The notes: generated by a model from the sequence alone, not told the origin. A stretch of DNA of 64,000 bases from Impatiens glandulifera (GCF_907164915.1 NC_061867.1:49355852-49419851); one strand, 5' to 3'. Positions 22,675 to 36,100 are shown, counted from the stretch's first letter. Numbers and translations: made by a program.

Positions 22675-24602
22675 ATAGGTGAAAAACGGGTAAATTCAAC
22701 CCGTATTACCCAATTCATATTTAATCCAAATTAAATTTACTCAACACGTAACCAGGGACGGACTCAGGATTTCAAACTGGGGTGGGCTTGAAAAAAATTT
22801 AAGGTGTGCTTAAAATAATAACGAGAAAATTTTGGAAAAAAACAAGTATATAAAAGTAAAGTTTTACCATTTTTTTAATAATTGAATAAAAAAACAATGA
22901 GTTATATTAAATTTTTTTAAGAAATTAAGGGTAATGTCAATTTCTACCGTAAAAATAAATAAATAAATAAATAAACTTTTTTTTGGGGGTGGGAGCCCCT
23001 ACATAGATTCGTCCCTAACCCAACCCATATTATTTATTAATATGGGTTGGGTTAGGTATGGGTTGAGTAACCCAAATTATTTTTTTTATTTTTTCATCTA
23101 ACATGTATTTTGACTCATTTAACACATTTTTATCTATTTAACACGTTTTTTTATGTTTTCCACATTTTTCACGTTTTGACACGTTTTTCACATTTTTGAC
23201 ACGTTTAATACGTTTTTCACATGTTTAACACGTTGAACACGTTTATGGCACGTTTAACACATTTTTGACACGTTGAACACGTTTTGATACGTTTAACACG
23301 TTCTTGACATGTTGAACACATTTGACACGTTTTTCACGAATATGACACATTTTGACACGTTTTTCATATTTTTGGCACGTTTAACACGTTTTTTTTTACA
23401 TTTTTGACATGTTGAACACGTTTTGACACGTTGAACATGTTTTTGTCACGTTAAACACGTTTTTGGCACGTTTAACACATTTTTGACACGTTGAACACAT
23501 TTTCATGTTTTTCATGTTTTTGGCATGTTTAACATGTTTTTAACACGTTTTTCACGATTATGACACAATTTGATATGTTTTTTTATGTTTTTGACACGTT
23601 TAACACGTTTTGACACATTTAATATGTTTTCAAGTTTTTCACATTTTTGACACGTTTAACACATTTTTAACATGTTTAACACATTTTCACATGTTTTTTT
23701 TACGTTTTTGACACGTTTAATACGTTTTGACACGTTTAACACGTTTTCACACGTTTTTTACGTTTTTGGCACGATTAACACGTTTTGACACGTTTTCCAT
23801 ACTTCTAGCACGTTTTGACACGTATAACATGTTTTTGACACATTTAACATGTTTCACATATTTTTGACACATTTAATATGTTTTTCAAACATTTAACGTG
23901 CCAAAATGTGAAAAATGTGTTAAACGTGCCAAAAATATGAAAACGTGTTAAACATGTAAAAAACATGTTAAACATGTAAAAAAACGTGTTAAATATATCA
24001 AAAACGTGCCAAAACGTGTTAAAAGTTATCAAGATGTGTTAACGTGCAAAAAAATTTAAACATGTCAAAAATATGTTAAATGTGCAAAAATGTGTTAGAT
24101 ATTCCAAAAACGTGCCTAAAACGTGCCAAAAATGTGAAAAACATGTTAAACGTATCAAAACATGTTAAATGTGCTAAAAATGTGTTAAATGAGCCAAAAA
24201 TGTGTTAAACGTGTTCAACATGTCAAAACGAGTTCAACAGATCAAGAACGTGTTAAACTTGGCAAAAATGTGAAAAAACGTGTTAACGTGTGAAAAACTT
24301 GTCAAATATGTCAAAAATATGTTAAACATGCAAAAAAACGTGAAAACATGTTAAATCAATGAAAAACGTGTTTAATGTGTGAAAAAACGTGAAAATATGT
24401 TAAACTTATGAAAACGTGTTAAACGTGTGAAACATATCAAAAACATGTTAAACGTGTCAAAAACGTGTCAAAAACGTGAAAACCATGTTAAAATGTCAAA
24501 AACGTGTTAAACGTGCCAAAAACGTGAAAATCATGTTAAACTTGTCAAAAACGTGTTAACGTGTTATATACGTCAAAAACTGTGTTAAATATACCAAAAC
24601 GT
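22675..24602. mobile_element. Fold-back (MULE-like) element, unit 2, truncated by gap
   Basis: The left end ATAGGTGAAAAACGGG is preceded by ATTTTATGT (22666-22674), which matches the repeat following the right end in units 1 and 3. The left arm is complete. The right arm is interrupted by the N gap at 24603. A nested MITE occupies 22754-23016. Confidence 0.6.
22754..23016. mobile_element. MITE inserted in fold-back element, unit 2
   Basis: AGGGACGGACTC at the left and GATTCGTCCCT at the right form short inverted ends. The flanks read CGTAACC before and AACCCAACC after, consistent with a 4-5 base duplication (AACC) of the host element. It contains GGGGTGGGCTT and GGGAGCCCCT inner segments and no ORF. 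The superfamily is not clear. Confidence 0.5.
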
Positions 24603-25102
24603 NNNNNNNNNNNNNNNNNNNNNNNNNNNNNNNNNNNNNNNNNNNNNNNNNNNNNNNNNNNNNNNNNNNNNNNNNNNNNNNNNNNNNNNNNNNNNNNNNN
24701 NNNNNNNNNNNNNNNNNNNNNNNNNNNNNNNNNNNNNNNNNNNNNNNNNNNNNNNNNNNNNNNNNNNNNNNNNNNNNNNNNNNNNNNNNNNNNNNNNNNN
24801 NNNNNNNNNNNNNNNNNNNNNNNNNNNNNNNNNNNNNNNNNNNNNNNNNNNNNNNNNNNNNNNNNNNNNNNNNNNNNNNNNNNNNNNNNNNNNNNNNNNN
24901 NNNNNNNNNNNNNNNNNNNNNNNNNNNNNNNNNNNNNNNNNNNNNNNNNNNNNNNNNNNNNNNNNNNNNNNNNNNNNNNNNNNNNNNNNNNNNNNNNNNN
25001 NNNNNNNNNNNNNNNNNNNNNNNNNNNNNNNNNNNNNNNNNNNNNNNNNNNNNNNNNNNNNNNNNNNNNNNNNNNNNNNNNNNNNNNNNNNNNNNNNNNN
25101 NN
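24603..25102. other. 500-N assembly gap
   Basis: The gap has exactly 500 Ns. The left flank corresponds to about 1770 in unit 1 and the right flank to 8572, so about 6.8 kb of unit sequence is missing. Any open frame across it is meaningless. Confidence 0.99.
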
Positions 25103-25452
25103 TTCGGTTTTGACCCATGTTTTAAAAAATCTGAAAAAATTTTAAGTATGGGGAAGGGTAAAAACCGAAGGTTTATTTGAAAACCTTCAGTTTTGACCAA
25201 TGTTTTAAAAAATCTGAAAATTTTCTAAGTATGGGGAAGGGTAAAAACCGAAAGTTTATTTGAAAACCTTCGGTTTTGACCCATGTTTTAAAAAATCTGA
25301 AAAATTTATAAGTGTTGGGAAGGGTAAAAACCAAAGGTTTTCAAATAAACCTTCGGTTTTAACCCATGTTTAAAAAAATATGAAAATTTTCTAAGTGTTG
25401 GGAAGGGTAAAAACCAAAGGTTTTCAAATAAACCTTCGGCTTTGATCCTTCC
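25103..25452. repeat. 83-bp hairpin array, 3' part, unit 2
   Basis: The last four to five units of the CCTTCGG hairpin array resume right after the gap and match unit 1 from 8572 onward, including the two terminal units with reversed loop. Confidence 0.88.
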
Positions 25453-25570
25453 CAAAAATATTCTATTTAAGGTCAGGACCGAGAGGTTTATTCAAAACTT
25501 TCGGTGAAAACCATCAAAACCGAAAGTTATGTTATTAACTTTCGGTGTTACCAAATCATAATTTGGAAAA

Positions 25571-26273
25571 TTAATTGGTTTTCTACATTCCAATCTAGAT
25601 TCTTAAAAAATCTAATCAAGTGTGTGTTGTTTTTTAAAAATTAAGATTGTGTTTAATGTTAAATTGTTTATGATTGTGTTTGATTATATAAAGAAGTGTA
25701 TTTATATGTTTGTGTTTGATGATGACATGAATGTGTATAAAGTTTGATCATATGGCTTATGTAATGTGTTAAGGTTATTAAATGTGTTAAATTAATAATG
25801 TTCAAAGTCATTAGAAGATTAAAAACCAATTAATTTAACATTTGTGAAATGGTAATTCCGAGAGTTTAGAGTAAAACTTTCGGAAATACCCATAAAAACC
25901 GAAAGTTTACTATTAACTCTCGGAATTACTATTACACCAATTGTTAAATTAATTGGTTTTTTTTGTTATAATCTAGACTCCTAACTATATTATCAAGTGT
26001 GTGTTTTATTTGAAAATTTTAGATTGTGTTTAATGTTAAAATGTTGAAGAATGTGTTTGATGATAAAGAGAAGTGTATATGAATGTTTATATAGGATTAT
26101 CCTATGTATTTGTGTAATGTTTGATCATATGGATTTGGAAATGTTTTAAGGATATCAAATGTGTTAAATTAATGTTGTTCAACGTTATTAGAAAGTGAGA
26201 AACCAAATAATTTAACAATCTGTCATGTTGTAAAACCGAAAGTTAATTATATAACTTTCGGGATTATGCATCA
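25571..26273. repeat. Diverged 378-bp tandem duplication, unit 2
   Basis: TTAATTGGTTTT at 25571 and 25949 marks the two copies; same arrangement as at 9039-9742. Confidence 0.7.
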
Positions 26274-26541
26274 AAAACGACAGATACACCAAAACCTCTC
26301 GGTTTTTGTATTTAAATTTAATTGTAATATATGTCAAAACCGAGAGATTCAGATACATCTCTCGGAATTTATATAATCAAAACCGAGAGTTTTCATATAA
26401 CTCTCGGAATTCATTAATATAAAAACCGAGAGTTATATGAAAACTCTCGGAATTCATTAATATAAAAACCAAGAGTTATATGAAAACTCTCGGAATTCAT
26501 TAATATAAAAACCGAGAGTTAAATGAAAACTCTCGGAATTA
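26232..26541. repeat. CTCTCGG hairpin cluster, unit 2
   Basis: Matches 9701-10010 essentially base for base, including the one degenerate arm (AACCAAGAG). Confidence 0.85.
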
Positions 26542-26556
26542 ACCTGTTTAATTAAC

Positions 26557-27846
26557 AAAAAAAACCCTTCTTTCTCTCCCATTTCTTTCCGCTCCTCTCT
26601 CTCTCCCCGATCCTTCAGTCGTTCCGCCCGCGCCGCCCGATTGAAGACGCCGCTGTTTGATTTTAGGTATGAATTGTGTTATCTGGTTAGTTTTTTTTTT
26701 TGTTATTTAGTTTGATTGTTTGTTATTGAATTTGATTTTAAGTTATATTAGGTTTTATTGATGATCATAGATTTTGATTTAGGTTTGGTTATTAGGTTTG
26801 ATTGAGTTTGATTTATGTTAGGTTTAATTAAGGTTATAAATTGGTTTATATTGATTTTGATTTAGGTGTTATTTTTGTTATTTAGTTTGATTGATTTTGA
26901 TTTAGGTTTTTTTTTGTTATTTAGTTTGATTGATTGTTATTGAATTTGATTTTAAGTTATATTAGGTTTGATTGATGATTATAGATTTTGATTTAGGTTT
27001 GGTTATTAGGTTTGATTGAGTTTGATTTAGGTTAGGTTTGATTAAGGTTATAAATTAGTTTATATTGATTTTGATTTAGGTTAGGTTTGATTAATGTTAA
27101 AAATTGGTTTATATTGATTTTGATTTAGGTTAGGTTTGATTGATGATTATTGAGATTATGTTAGAATTGAATTGTTTGGATTAGATTTGGTTTGAAATTG
27201 TTTGATTTAGGATTATGGTTTGATTTGGTTTGATTTAAGTTTTATTGAGGTTTAATTTTGATGATATTTGTTTGTTATTAGGTTTGATCTACCGTCTATT
27301 GAAGATCGTCGAGCTTCCTCCACCTTCGGGCGCCTCCTCCACCGTCGCCGCCGGCACAACTGCTTAATAAGGTAAGTTTTAAATGTTTTTAATAATATTA
27401 GAATTATATTATTATGTTGTTAGGATTATAATATTGGATTATAGTTATGAATTGAAGAATCATGTTGATTATGTTGAATTAGATTTGATTAGGTTAGGTT
27501 TAGTTTGGTTTATGTGTGAATGATTAGATTTTAGGTTGGAATTGAATTGTTTGAATTAGATTGGATTTTAGGTATGAATTGAATTGTTTGAATTGTGTAT
27601 GATTGAAATAGTGTTGGAATAAATTTGATTTTCATGTTAGATTTGGTTTATGTATGAATAAATTATATTTTAGGTTATAATTGCATTGTTTTGATTATAT
27701 TGGATTTTAGGTATGAATTGAATTGTTCGAATTATGTATGATTGAAATAGTGTTGGATTATATTTGATTTTAGGTTAGATTTATTGTAAGATAAATGGAA
27801 GTCTAATTATGTAAATAATAATGCGGGTTCTTTTCCATTTTATTAG
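26557..27846 (+). other. Transposase transcript leader with introns, unit 2
   Basis: Copy of 10025-11314 with the same CT-rich start, the same two candidate introns and the GC-rich middle exon (about 27283-27371). No coding potential. Confidence 0.55.
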
Positions 27847-27850
27847 AAAT

Positions 27851-28128
27851 ATGGAAGTACCCGATAAAAGTTGGATGACTTACGTCGAGATCATCCAGAT
27901 TACGAGGAAGGTGTTGACAAATTCCTCGAGTATGCGGTTAGGAATACATCCCGACAAACCGTGAAATGTCCCTGCGTGAAATGCTTGAACACGCCGTTTA
28001 TGGAAATAGACGAAGTGAATACTCACCTCATCATTTATGGAATAAATGTTCATTATGAGTATTAGTATTTTTATGTAGAAAAGAGACATACTACTCAAGT
28101 GGTTAATGACGATGTCGATGAAGATGCC

Positions 28129-28162
<34 letters not shown>

Positions 28163-30750
28163 AGTCGGAGGATGTCGTGTCAGAATTCAACGATGCAAGA
28201 CCGGAGATGAATAATACAGTTAATGAAGAGGTCAATGAAGAACGTTATATGCACGAATTTATAAATGATATGTTCCCCAACGTTAATGATGTCCCGAACA
28301 ACGATGAATCAGTCGAAGATGCGCATAGATTTTATAAATTGCTTGATGATTGCAAACGACCATTGTATGAAGGTGCTCAAATGACGAAATCATCAGCACT
28401 ACTGAAACTACTTCACATAAAGAATGTTTGTCAATGGACAAATTCTTCGTTCGATATGTTGCTGCGTTTGCTTAAAGACTACATATTACCGATTGACGCT
28501 CAATTGCCAAACTCATACTACGAGAGTAAAAAATTCATTACTAATATCGGACTTAAGTATGAGAAGATAGACGCATATAAGAACAACTGTATGATATTTT
28601 GGAAGGACGACAAAAATGTAGATTCTTGTAGAGTTTGCGGTCTTTCAAGATGGAAAGTCGACCAAACAAGTAGGACTGTTCGAGAGAAGCAAATGGGAAA
28701 TTCATTCCAAAAAAGGTGTTGAGATATTTTCCTTTAATACCAAGACTACAAAGACTATACATGTCCTCAAAACCGGCTCCAATGATGAGATGGCATAAAG
28801 AAGGAAGAGTTGATAGTGATACGTTGAGACATCCCGCTGATTCCTTAACTTGGAAAACATTTGATGAAAATTATACAGATTTTGCGTCGGAATCTCGAAA
28901 CGTAAGACTGAGTTTATCAAGAGATGGGTTTCAACCATTTGCTAATGGAAAAAATCATACAGTGTTTGGCCGGTTATTCTCATTCCTTATAATGTGTCAC
29001 CCACGACTTGCATGGATTCTAGCAATTTCATTTTATCTATGTTAATTCCGGGTTCAAAGAGTCCGGGAGATGCAATTGACATATTTCTCCAGCCATTGAT
29101 CGAAGAGTTGAATGAACTGTGGCAAACTGGTGTGAAAACGTTTGATACACACCTCGTAATACTTTAACATGCGAGCGACGTTGTTGTGGACCATTAACGA
29201 CTTTCCGGCCTACGCGAATTTATCAGGCTGGAGTACGAAAGGTAAATTCGCCTGTCCTTGTTGTAACAACGACACGGTATCTCTTCGATTGGTTCATGGT
29301 TCCAAACAATATTACTTGGGTCATAGACGCTTCCTTCCACCAAAGCACAAATATAAAGGGATAAAGAGTCGTTTGATGGTCGAACTGATTATAGAGAGCC
29401 CCCTAGATTGTTAACGGGGCAAGAAAGTTACGAGCAAGCACGAGACCTAGAAGACATAATTCTTAGTACGGATCTGAGCAAGAAAACCAAGATATATCAT
29501 GAAACGCGGGGAGACAATTGGAACAAACTTAGCATTTTCTTCCGTTTGCCTTATTGGAAATCACTATTATTGAGACATAATTTGGATGTGATGCATATTG
29601 AGAAAAATATTTGTGATAGCGTGTTGGGAACAATAATGAATGTGAAAGATAAGACTAAGGATGGTCCTAAAGCCCGTAAAGACTTACAACTCTTAGGCAT
29701 AAAATCATGGTTACATCTTATAAATGATGAAGGAGTTGTTCATTATCCAGAAGCGTCTTTCACTTTGACATCCGAAAATAAAAAACGTCTTTGTAACTTC
29801 TTGAAAGATCTCAAGTTGCCTGATTTTTTTGCTCAAATATCGGCGGTTGTGTAAATTTGGAAGAGAAAAATATTTCGGGATTAAAGAGTCATGATTGTCA
29901 CATTTTATTGGAATATCTTATTCCTTTAGCAACTCGTGGATTACTTCCAGATAATGTGTATGGTGCGTTAGTAAATTTGTCTCGTTTCTTTCAGTTGTTG
30001 TGCTTCAAAGAGTTGATTCAAGAGGACCTCGAACAATTGTACATGGATATTACATTGACACTTTGCAAATTTGAAATGATTTTTCCGCCGTCAATCTTCG
30101 ACATCATGATGCATCTCCCGGTTCACTTGTCATTTGAGGCTTTGCTTGGAGGACCTGTTCAGTATCGATGAATGTATCTGTTTGAACATTACATGGGTAC
30201 AATGAAAAGATATTTGCGGAATAATAACCACCCCGAAGCCTCTATAAGCGAGAGCTATCTTGTTAATGAGAGTATTAGTTTATGTGCCAGATATATGGAG
30301 GAAGAAGAGCAAGAAAATGCACAACCTGAAATCTCGAGCATTTCAATATTTGCATCGTTGGAAGACCTATCTAACTGAAAAGTATACAACTTGGATTATA
30401 TCGATCGAGTGACAGCTCATTCTTACATTTTGAAAAATTGTCCCGAAGCAGAACCTTTTTAAATGTAAGATTCTATGTTGCAGTTACTAATTAGCATTAA
30501 AGAGTGTGTTATTTAATATTCGATATATTTGCAGAGATTATATGCAGTATTGCAATAACAACGAGTCCAGTGGAGAAACGTTTGCCGCCTATTTCAAGCA
30601 TCGAGTAAGTAAATTATAAACCATATATCCAAACTCTTTTTATTCATTTTAACAACTTCATTTCGGATACATATATAGGTCGCCCATTTAGCAGAATTTA
30701 ACGACATATCAAGAGACCTGAAGATCTTAGAAGAATGTCCAAATATGTAA
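27851..30750 (+). pseudogene. Tnp2-type transposase, broken, unit 2
   Basis: Same domain order and same shared lesions as the unit 1 copy. Unit 2 has an uninterrupted junction at LLDDCKRPLYEGAQMTK, where unit 1 lost a base. It has extra 1-base losses near 28692 (AGCAAATGGG) and 29354. The acidic linker differs: the GAT run at about 28130-28162 is longer and lacks the GACTTC interruption present in units 1 and 3. The C-terminal exon reads DYMQYCNNNESSGETFAAYF and is in frame here. Confidence 0.93.
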
Positions 30751-30770
30751 TCGAATTTGAATTTACAAAT

Positions 30771-31400
30771 AACTCTCGGTTTTACACCTTATGGAAGAAC
30801 CGAAAGTCTTCTATTTACTTTCGGTTTTTCCATTTGAAGAAAACCGAGAGTTATTAGAAAACTCTCGGTTTTTCCACAAAGAGAAAAACCCGAAATTTTT
30901 CATATAACTCTCGGTTTTCTTCAAATGGAAAAACCGAAAGTTTTACATATCTCTCGGTTTTTCTTCAAATGGAAAAACCGAGAGTTTTCTAATAACTCTC
31001 GGTTTTCTTCAAATGGAAAAACCGAGAGTTATATGAAAATTTTCGGTTTTTGTCTTTGTGGAAAAACCGAGAGTTTTCTAATAACTCTCGGTTTCTTCAA
31101 ATGGAAAAACCGAAAGTAAATAGAAGACTTTCGGTTCTTCCATAAGGTGTAAAACCGAGAGTTATTTGTAAACTCTCGGTTTTCCCCTTTGTGGAAAAAC
31201 CGAAAGTTTTTCAATTACCTTTCGGTTTTACTCTAGGGTATCTAAAGCGAAAACTCTACGATATCTCTCGGTAAATGCCCAATTGTTTTTAACGAAAGAA
31301 TCAATACCGAGGGATGGCGAGAGTTACCAAAACCTTCGATAATGTGTCTATAACGAAAGTTATAAGGTCAAAACCGAGAGTTTTTCTCTCGGTTTTGACC
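30771..31400. repeat. CTCTCGG/CTTTCGG hairpin cluster, unit 2
   Basis: Copy of 14241-14870. One arm that is truncated in unit 1 (CTCTCGTTTC near 14557) is complete here (CTCTCGGTTTC). Confidence 0.88.
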
Positions 31401-31638
31401 CCTTTTTCACCAATGTCATTTATATTTGATTTTATTTGGGATGATATCTTTTTTTTTAATAATTTCTGTGCAAAAAAAGACTTACATTCATAATATTGAA
31501 AATATAAGTTTATAGGCTCTCCTCATATTCATAACATGATTATATTTTATTAGTTAAACTAAGTAGTTTATTACTCAATCAAAATAGAATAAAAACTTGA
31601 GAAATCTTAAATAAAGATATTCAATTATATTTATGTTG

Positions 31639-32106
31639 TTACACAAAACAGTTAGAAAAGATGGTATACAAAAAATAGAAAAGGAAAAGCAAAACAGCAA
31701 TTTCTATCTTAACATTCATCTCATCCATAGTGTTCTGAAATTCATTGTTCTTTCTAAATCCCGCATTTCTAACCTCTTGATCCATTTTTTCCTTCTTCTT
31801 CTCTTCAACTTGATCATAAACCCATTTCAAATCTTCAATTTTCTCATCAATCTCAGCCGAAAAACGATCAATTTTCAGCTCCAACTCCTCAAATTTCTTC
31901 ATCTTTTCTAAATCAATCTCAGCCGAAAAACACTTTTGCAATTCCAAACGAGAAAGAACAACGTGAAGCCTGATCAATTCGGACACAAGGGTGGCGTTAT
32001 TTGATTCCAGAGAAGCTTTGGACTTTAGGAGATAGTCGATTTGACGGCGGAGCTGGATTAGTTCGTCGGCGCTCTGGTTGTTGGAAAATGCCCGTTCTTC
32101 ATCCAT
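31639..32106 (-). CDS. Small coiled-coil protein with hydrophobic C-terminus, unit 2
   Basis: Intact 155-residue frame from ATG at 32106 to TAA at 31639-31641. The N-terminal about 20 residues are polar (MDEERAFSNNQSADE). Residues about 20-125 are a charged heptad-rich coiled coil containing FSAEIDLEKMKKFEEL and FSAEIDEKIEDLKWVYDQ. Residues about 134-155 are strongly hydrophobic (VLLFLFYFLYTIFSNCFV), a possible tail anchor. It reads as a single exon; the hydrophobic end could instead be intron read-through, but I see no GT donor in the right place. The family is unknown. The three copies keep the frame better than expected by chance, and a TATA-like box sits upstream. Confidence 0.6.
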   Translation of the reverse strand: MDEERAFSNNQSADELIQLRRQIDYLLKSKASLESNNATLVSELIRLHVVLSRLELQKCFSAEIDLEKMKKFEELELKIDRFSAEIDEKIEDLKWVYDQVEEKKKEKMDQEVRNAGFRKNNEFQNTMDEMNVKIEIAVLLFLFYFLYTIFSNCFV

Positions 32107-32819
32107 TGTTTGGTTTGTCCTGTTTTGTTTGTTTTGGTTTGGATTTGTTTAGTTTAAATATGTGAGAGTTTAGGGTTTCAGAAGTTGAGGAGGAAGGAAT
32201 TTTGTGGAATTCGAAGGGATTGGTTAAGACTTTCATATAAAGACGTGACTTTTCAAACCAAATTTAATATCAAACTTTGGACAAATCGAATTTATTATAA
32301 TTTTATTTTATTAAATTGATTTTAAACTATTTAGTTAGTTAAATAAGCGTCATTCAAACCGCATAAACACCCAAAATTTAAAAAGTAGTGTTTAAATAAT
32401 ACTAAGAGCGAAAATAGAACTTGATAATTAATTTATTATAATTATTAGTTCACACTTTTAAAGTAAAATAATGAACTGTACATAAATTGTTATATAGTAT
32501 TAGTATAATAAAAATTTAATCTCAAAATTGTTATAATTGATTCTTAATGTAATGTTTAATAATAAAAAATTCTTAGTATAATGAAGTTATGTTTTAGGGA
32601 ACATTTTTTTTAATTGAGTAGATCTTATAATTCATTATATTATTCATATAAAAGTATAACCTTATCTATACATTTTTCATAAATTAGGCTAGTGTAACTT
32701 ATTAATGACATTAGTATTATATTTTTTTCATTGTTAGGACCTTATTAATATTTTATGTTCATAAATTACTTATTCATACTATTGTTATTATTTATATATA
32801 TTATAATAGATATATATAT

Positions 32820-32858
<39 letters not shown>

Positions 32859-33139
32859 ACAAATGTGTCATTTAATCGAACTGATTAAACTGATCATACT
32901 TCAACGATTAAACTGTACATTTTTTTCAATATTGACTATATCGAACCACTTGCCCATTACTTTCATGTTAGCAAGATGAAATTAAATAGAATAAGAAGTA
33001 AATATAATAAGAAGTAATATATCTTAAGTTATGATTTAGGGTTAAGCTATGAGTAAGTTATATGACAATTTAGTAGAAGCTAATTAAGTTAAACAAAATA
33101 ATTTATAAATTTCAATAATCTCTACAATTATGGTGTTCT
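32107..33139. other. AT-rich spacer with (AT)n, unit 2
   Basis: Includes the coiled-coil gene upstream region and an (AT)n tract at about 32805-32854. About 32720-32860 differs from units 1 and 3 by several indels. No gene is seen. Confidence 0.55.
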
Positions 33140-36100
33140 TCATCGCCTGGAAGGGGCTTCGAGACGAATATAATCGTACATAAGCCCATTGAATGGAGTT
33201 CTTCCTCTAGTTTGTGTTAGATAAATAACATTTTTTCCCATGTATAATTGACTTCCCCGAAAGGAAACACTATAGAGCCTATATAGTCCATGATCACTAT
33301 GTCTTGCAATCATATTTTCTGTTCCAATTAAACCGGTTGTGAAAAGTGGTAGCTTTTCATATCTATTCACTCGCACCTGCAACTCAGCCCCAGATGCCCC
33401 AGCTATTGCCAATTGAAGAGTGTACATCCCGTTCTTCTCGATGTGTTCTAGTCGAAAAACAATTTGCCACGTGGTGCCTTCAAACACATTTTTCTGTGAA
33501 TTTCTTTGTAAAAGAACAAAAAAATTACTTTGTGGTTAATTGTAACTCATAAATTTAGTTGTGAAATGAAAGCTAGATATACAATATAGCACCTTGTAAC
33601 TTGAGCAAATAACCAATGTTTCGTGTGGTTACTCAATCCGACAATATAGACAAGATCTCGACGAGGATACATTTGACTATATCGGTACCATAGCCCGTAT
33701 TGTCTAAATCTGCATATAAAACAAACAAGCCAATTTTCTTATAAATAATCATGTTTTCTAACATTTGAAATTGGAGTTGGAGATGAGTTTAGATGGAAAA
33801 TAACAAAAAATCCCATAAATACATGTATAATTATATTATGTTTAAAAAGATGAACTCATCTAGATCAACATTCTTGACAAAAGAAAGTTTTTCTACATAA
33901 ATTTATCTTTTTTATCATTCAAAATCATCTATAGATCCAAGTATTATCTTTAAACGAATGTTTATAAAAGTATGGAATTAAAATAAAAGGATAGAGGCCT
34001 CACTTCTCGAAACTTTTGAAGATGTAGTTAGAATAGTACGGATCAGAATTAGGTATGTAAAATTCTTGAGAACTACGATCTGGATAACCAATCTCCCATA
34101 AAGTCACTCCGACTCTTGGAGGCTTGAACAAAAGGTGGTTCAACCGTGTTGTAAATCCTATAATCAAACATAGTTAAATCTAAACAGCCACAAAAACAAT
34201 TATTGACAAACATATATTACCTGGTGAAATGGTAACAATATAATCATATTTGTAATCCCCAATCAATCCAGGGACCCAAGCAAATAAGTTGTAATTTCCA
34301 GGTCTAACACCTTTAATAACAAAATTCCCTTTATTATCTGCTTTTGTCCAAAATTGATACCACTGCAAGAAAAGTAATTAAAAATTAAATAAAATGAACA
34401 AATAATTCAAATTAAATAAGAATATTAGTTTATAATAAAACCTTGCTTTCATATTGCCATGAACCAGCCTTCCCTGGTGCAGCCAATCCCACATAAGCAT
34501 AGGCACCTTGTAGAAATTTTAAACTAATAATATGTTCAAGAAATATAATAATGTTAGCACATCTTTATAATGTATCTATTTATAAACTATAAATTAAATT
34601 TTATAATTGACCTACCCGTCTTGAACATTTAATTTTCCGATTAAAACTCCTCGTTGATTCGAGCGAGGGAAATCCGACGAAAGTGGAAAGTTGTATGGCC
34701 AACTTAGTGTTTCTTTATACAGCTAAGAAAAATAATTTTTAAAATTCAAAAGTTGAGGCAATAAAATGGTAAAAATGTGAAAATGAATTAATAATATATA
34801 CCTGTAACTTTGCATCCTCCCACATTGGCCATGTTTTCTTATTGGAGTTAAGATAGATAAAAACAGGACCAAAAACCTTTTTCCATGGTTCTTTGTTTTC
34901 AAAGTACATGGCTAGAGGCAATCCAGCATAATGAGTGCTTACAAACATCTAACAAAAGCAAAATACATAAAATTATAACTACACAATAATTATATTATTT
35001 AACTTTGGAAACACTTTCTGAAAATGAATTTAAGTTTGAACCATAACAGATTTGTAAATGTTTTTGGGAAAACTTTTTTTCTTTTGGGATGTTAATTTAA
35101 ACCTAAAATATAATTTAATTGAACACGTACTTGTAAATTTAATATTATTTTCTATTCGGACTCAAATTCAGCTCCAAAAATTATTTTAGATGGATAACAC
35201 GAGAAATCAAAGACTCGATTAAACTCACAGAGAGCGATGTAGGGCCACAATGGGATGTGAGGTCTCTCTTTAGAGGCCCTCCAGTTCGAAACTCGTCACT
35301 CGGTGTGATTATCCAAAACCCTATATTTTCTTTTCTACTTATCCATCCATGAACTTTATTATCTTTATTGTCGGAAGCGTATTGATACTTGTCATCGACC
35401 TATAATTAAGTTATAATATATTTAGACAAATCCAACTAAGAACAACATATTAAAACATATTAAAAGTAAATTATCCATTCCACTTACCTCTCCATTTTCT
35501 AAGCGAACAGCTTCTGGGTAGTCAAGAGTCTCACCATTTGCTCGGTCCTTATTACTCGGCATTACCTTTTGTATTTCATCCGAAATGGCCATGTAATCAA
35601 ATCTAGAAATTTGTTACAAATATATGTCGATCTTAACAAAATTGTTCCCTTAATTTGATTTCAAATAAAATAAAATTTAAGGCCACAACTTACAAGTCTT
35701 CCCGGAGCTTAAATACGATCCTAATCTGGTCAATCCTTGACGCAGGGAAATAGTTTTTGCGCTCGAATATTCCGTAGGCATAGAATCCAGAACTTCCTCT
35801 ATGCATAATAAATCTCTTATCGATGTTTAAAGGAGCTCCGCTCCATTTCCATGTCCTACTAAATGAAATCTCTACTTGGTGTGTCATTTTGCACATGACC
35901 CTTAAGAGAGTGGTGTGCCATCAGCCCTGGAAATTTAATTTGATTAAATGTTCATTCAAATGTAACTAACTGCCTATAAAATAATAATAATAATAATATA
36001 ATAATAACCTATCAATTGGTACTGATGTGTTTGCTTCAATGTCATAGTTGAGTCTTCAGTATCATAAAACATAGATTTCTCATCACCGTCACCATTCCAA

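Larger units (their letters stand above)
1..22827 (+). repeat. Tandem segmental duplication, unit 1
   Basis: The first bases of the window recur at 22828, about 39289 and 62433, each followed by the same order of features. Unit 1 is the only ungapped unit besides unit 3. Its sequence agrees closely with the others except for a stretch rich in single-base indels at about 16000-19000. The boundary is arbitrary because the window opens inside a MITE nested in the fold-back element. Confidence 0.93.

Noticed and set aside
24556..25200. Long open frames crossing the N gap
   Set aside because: They consist of Ns.
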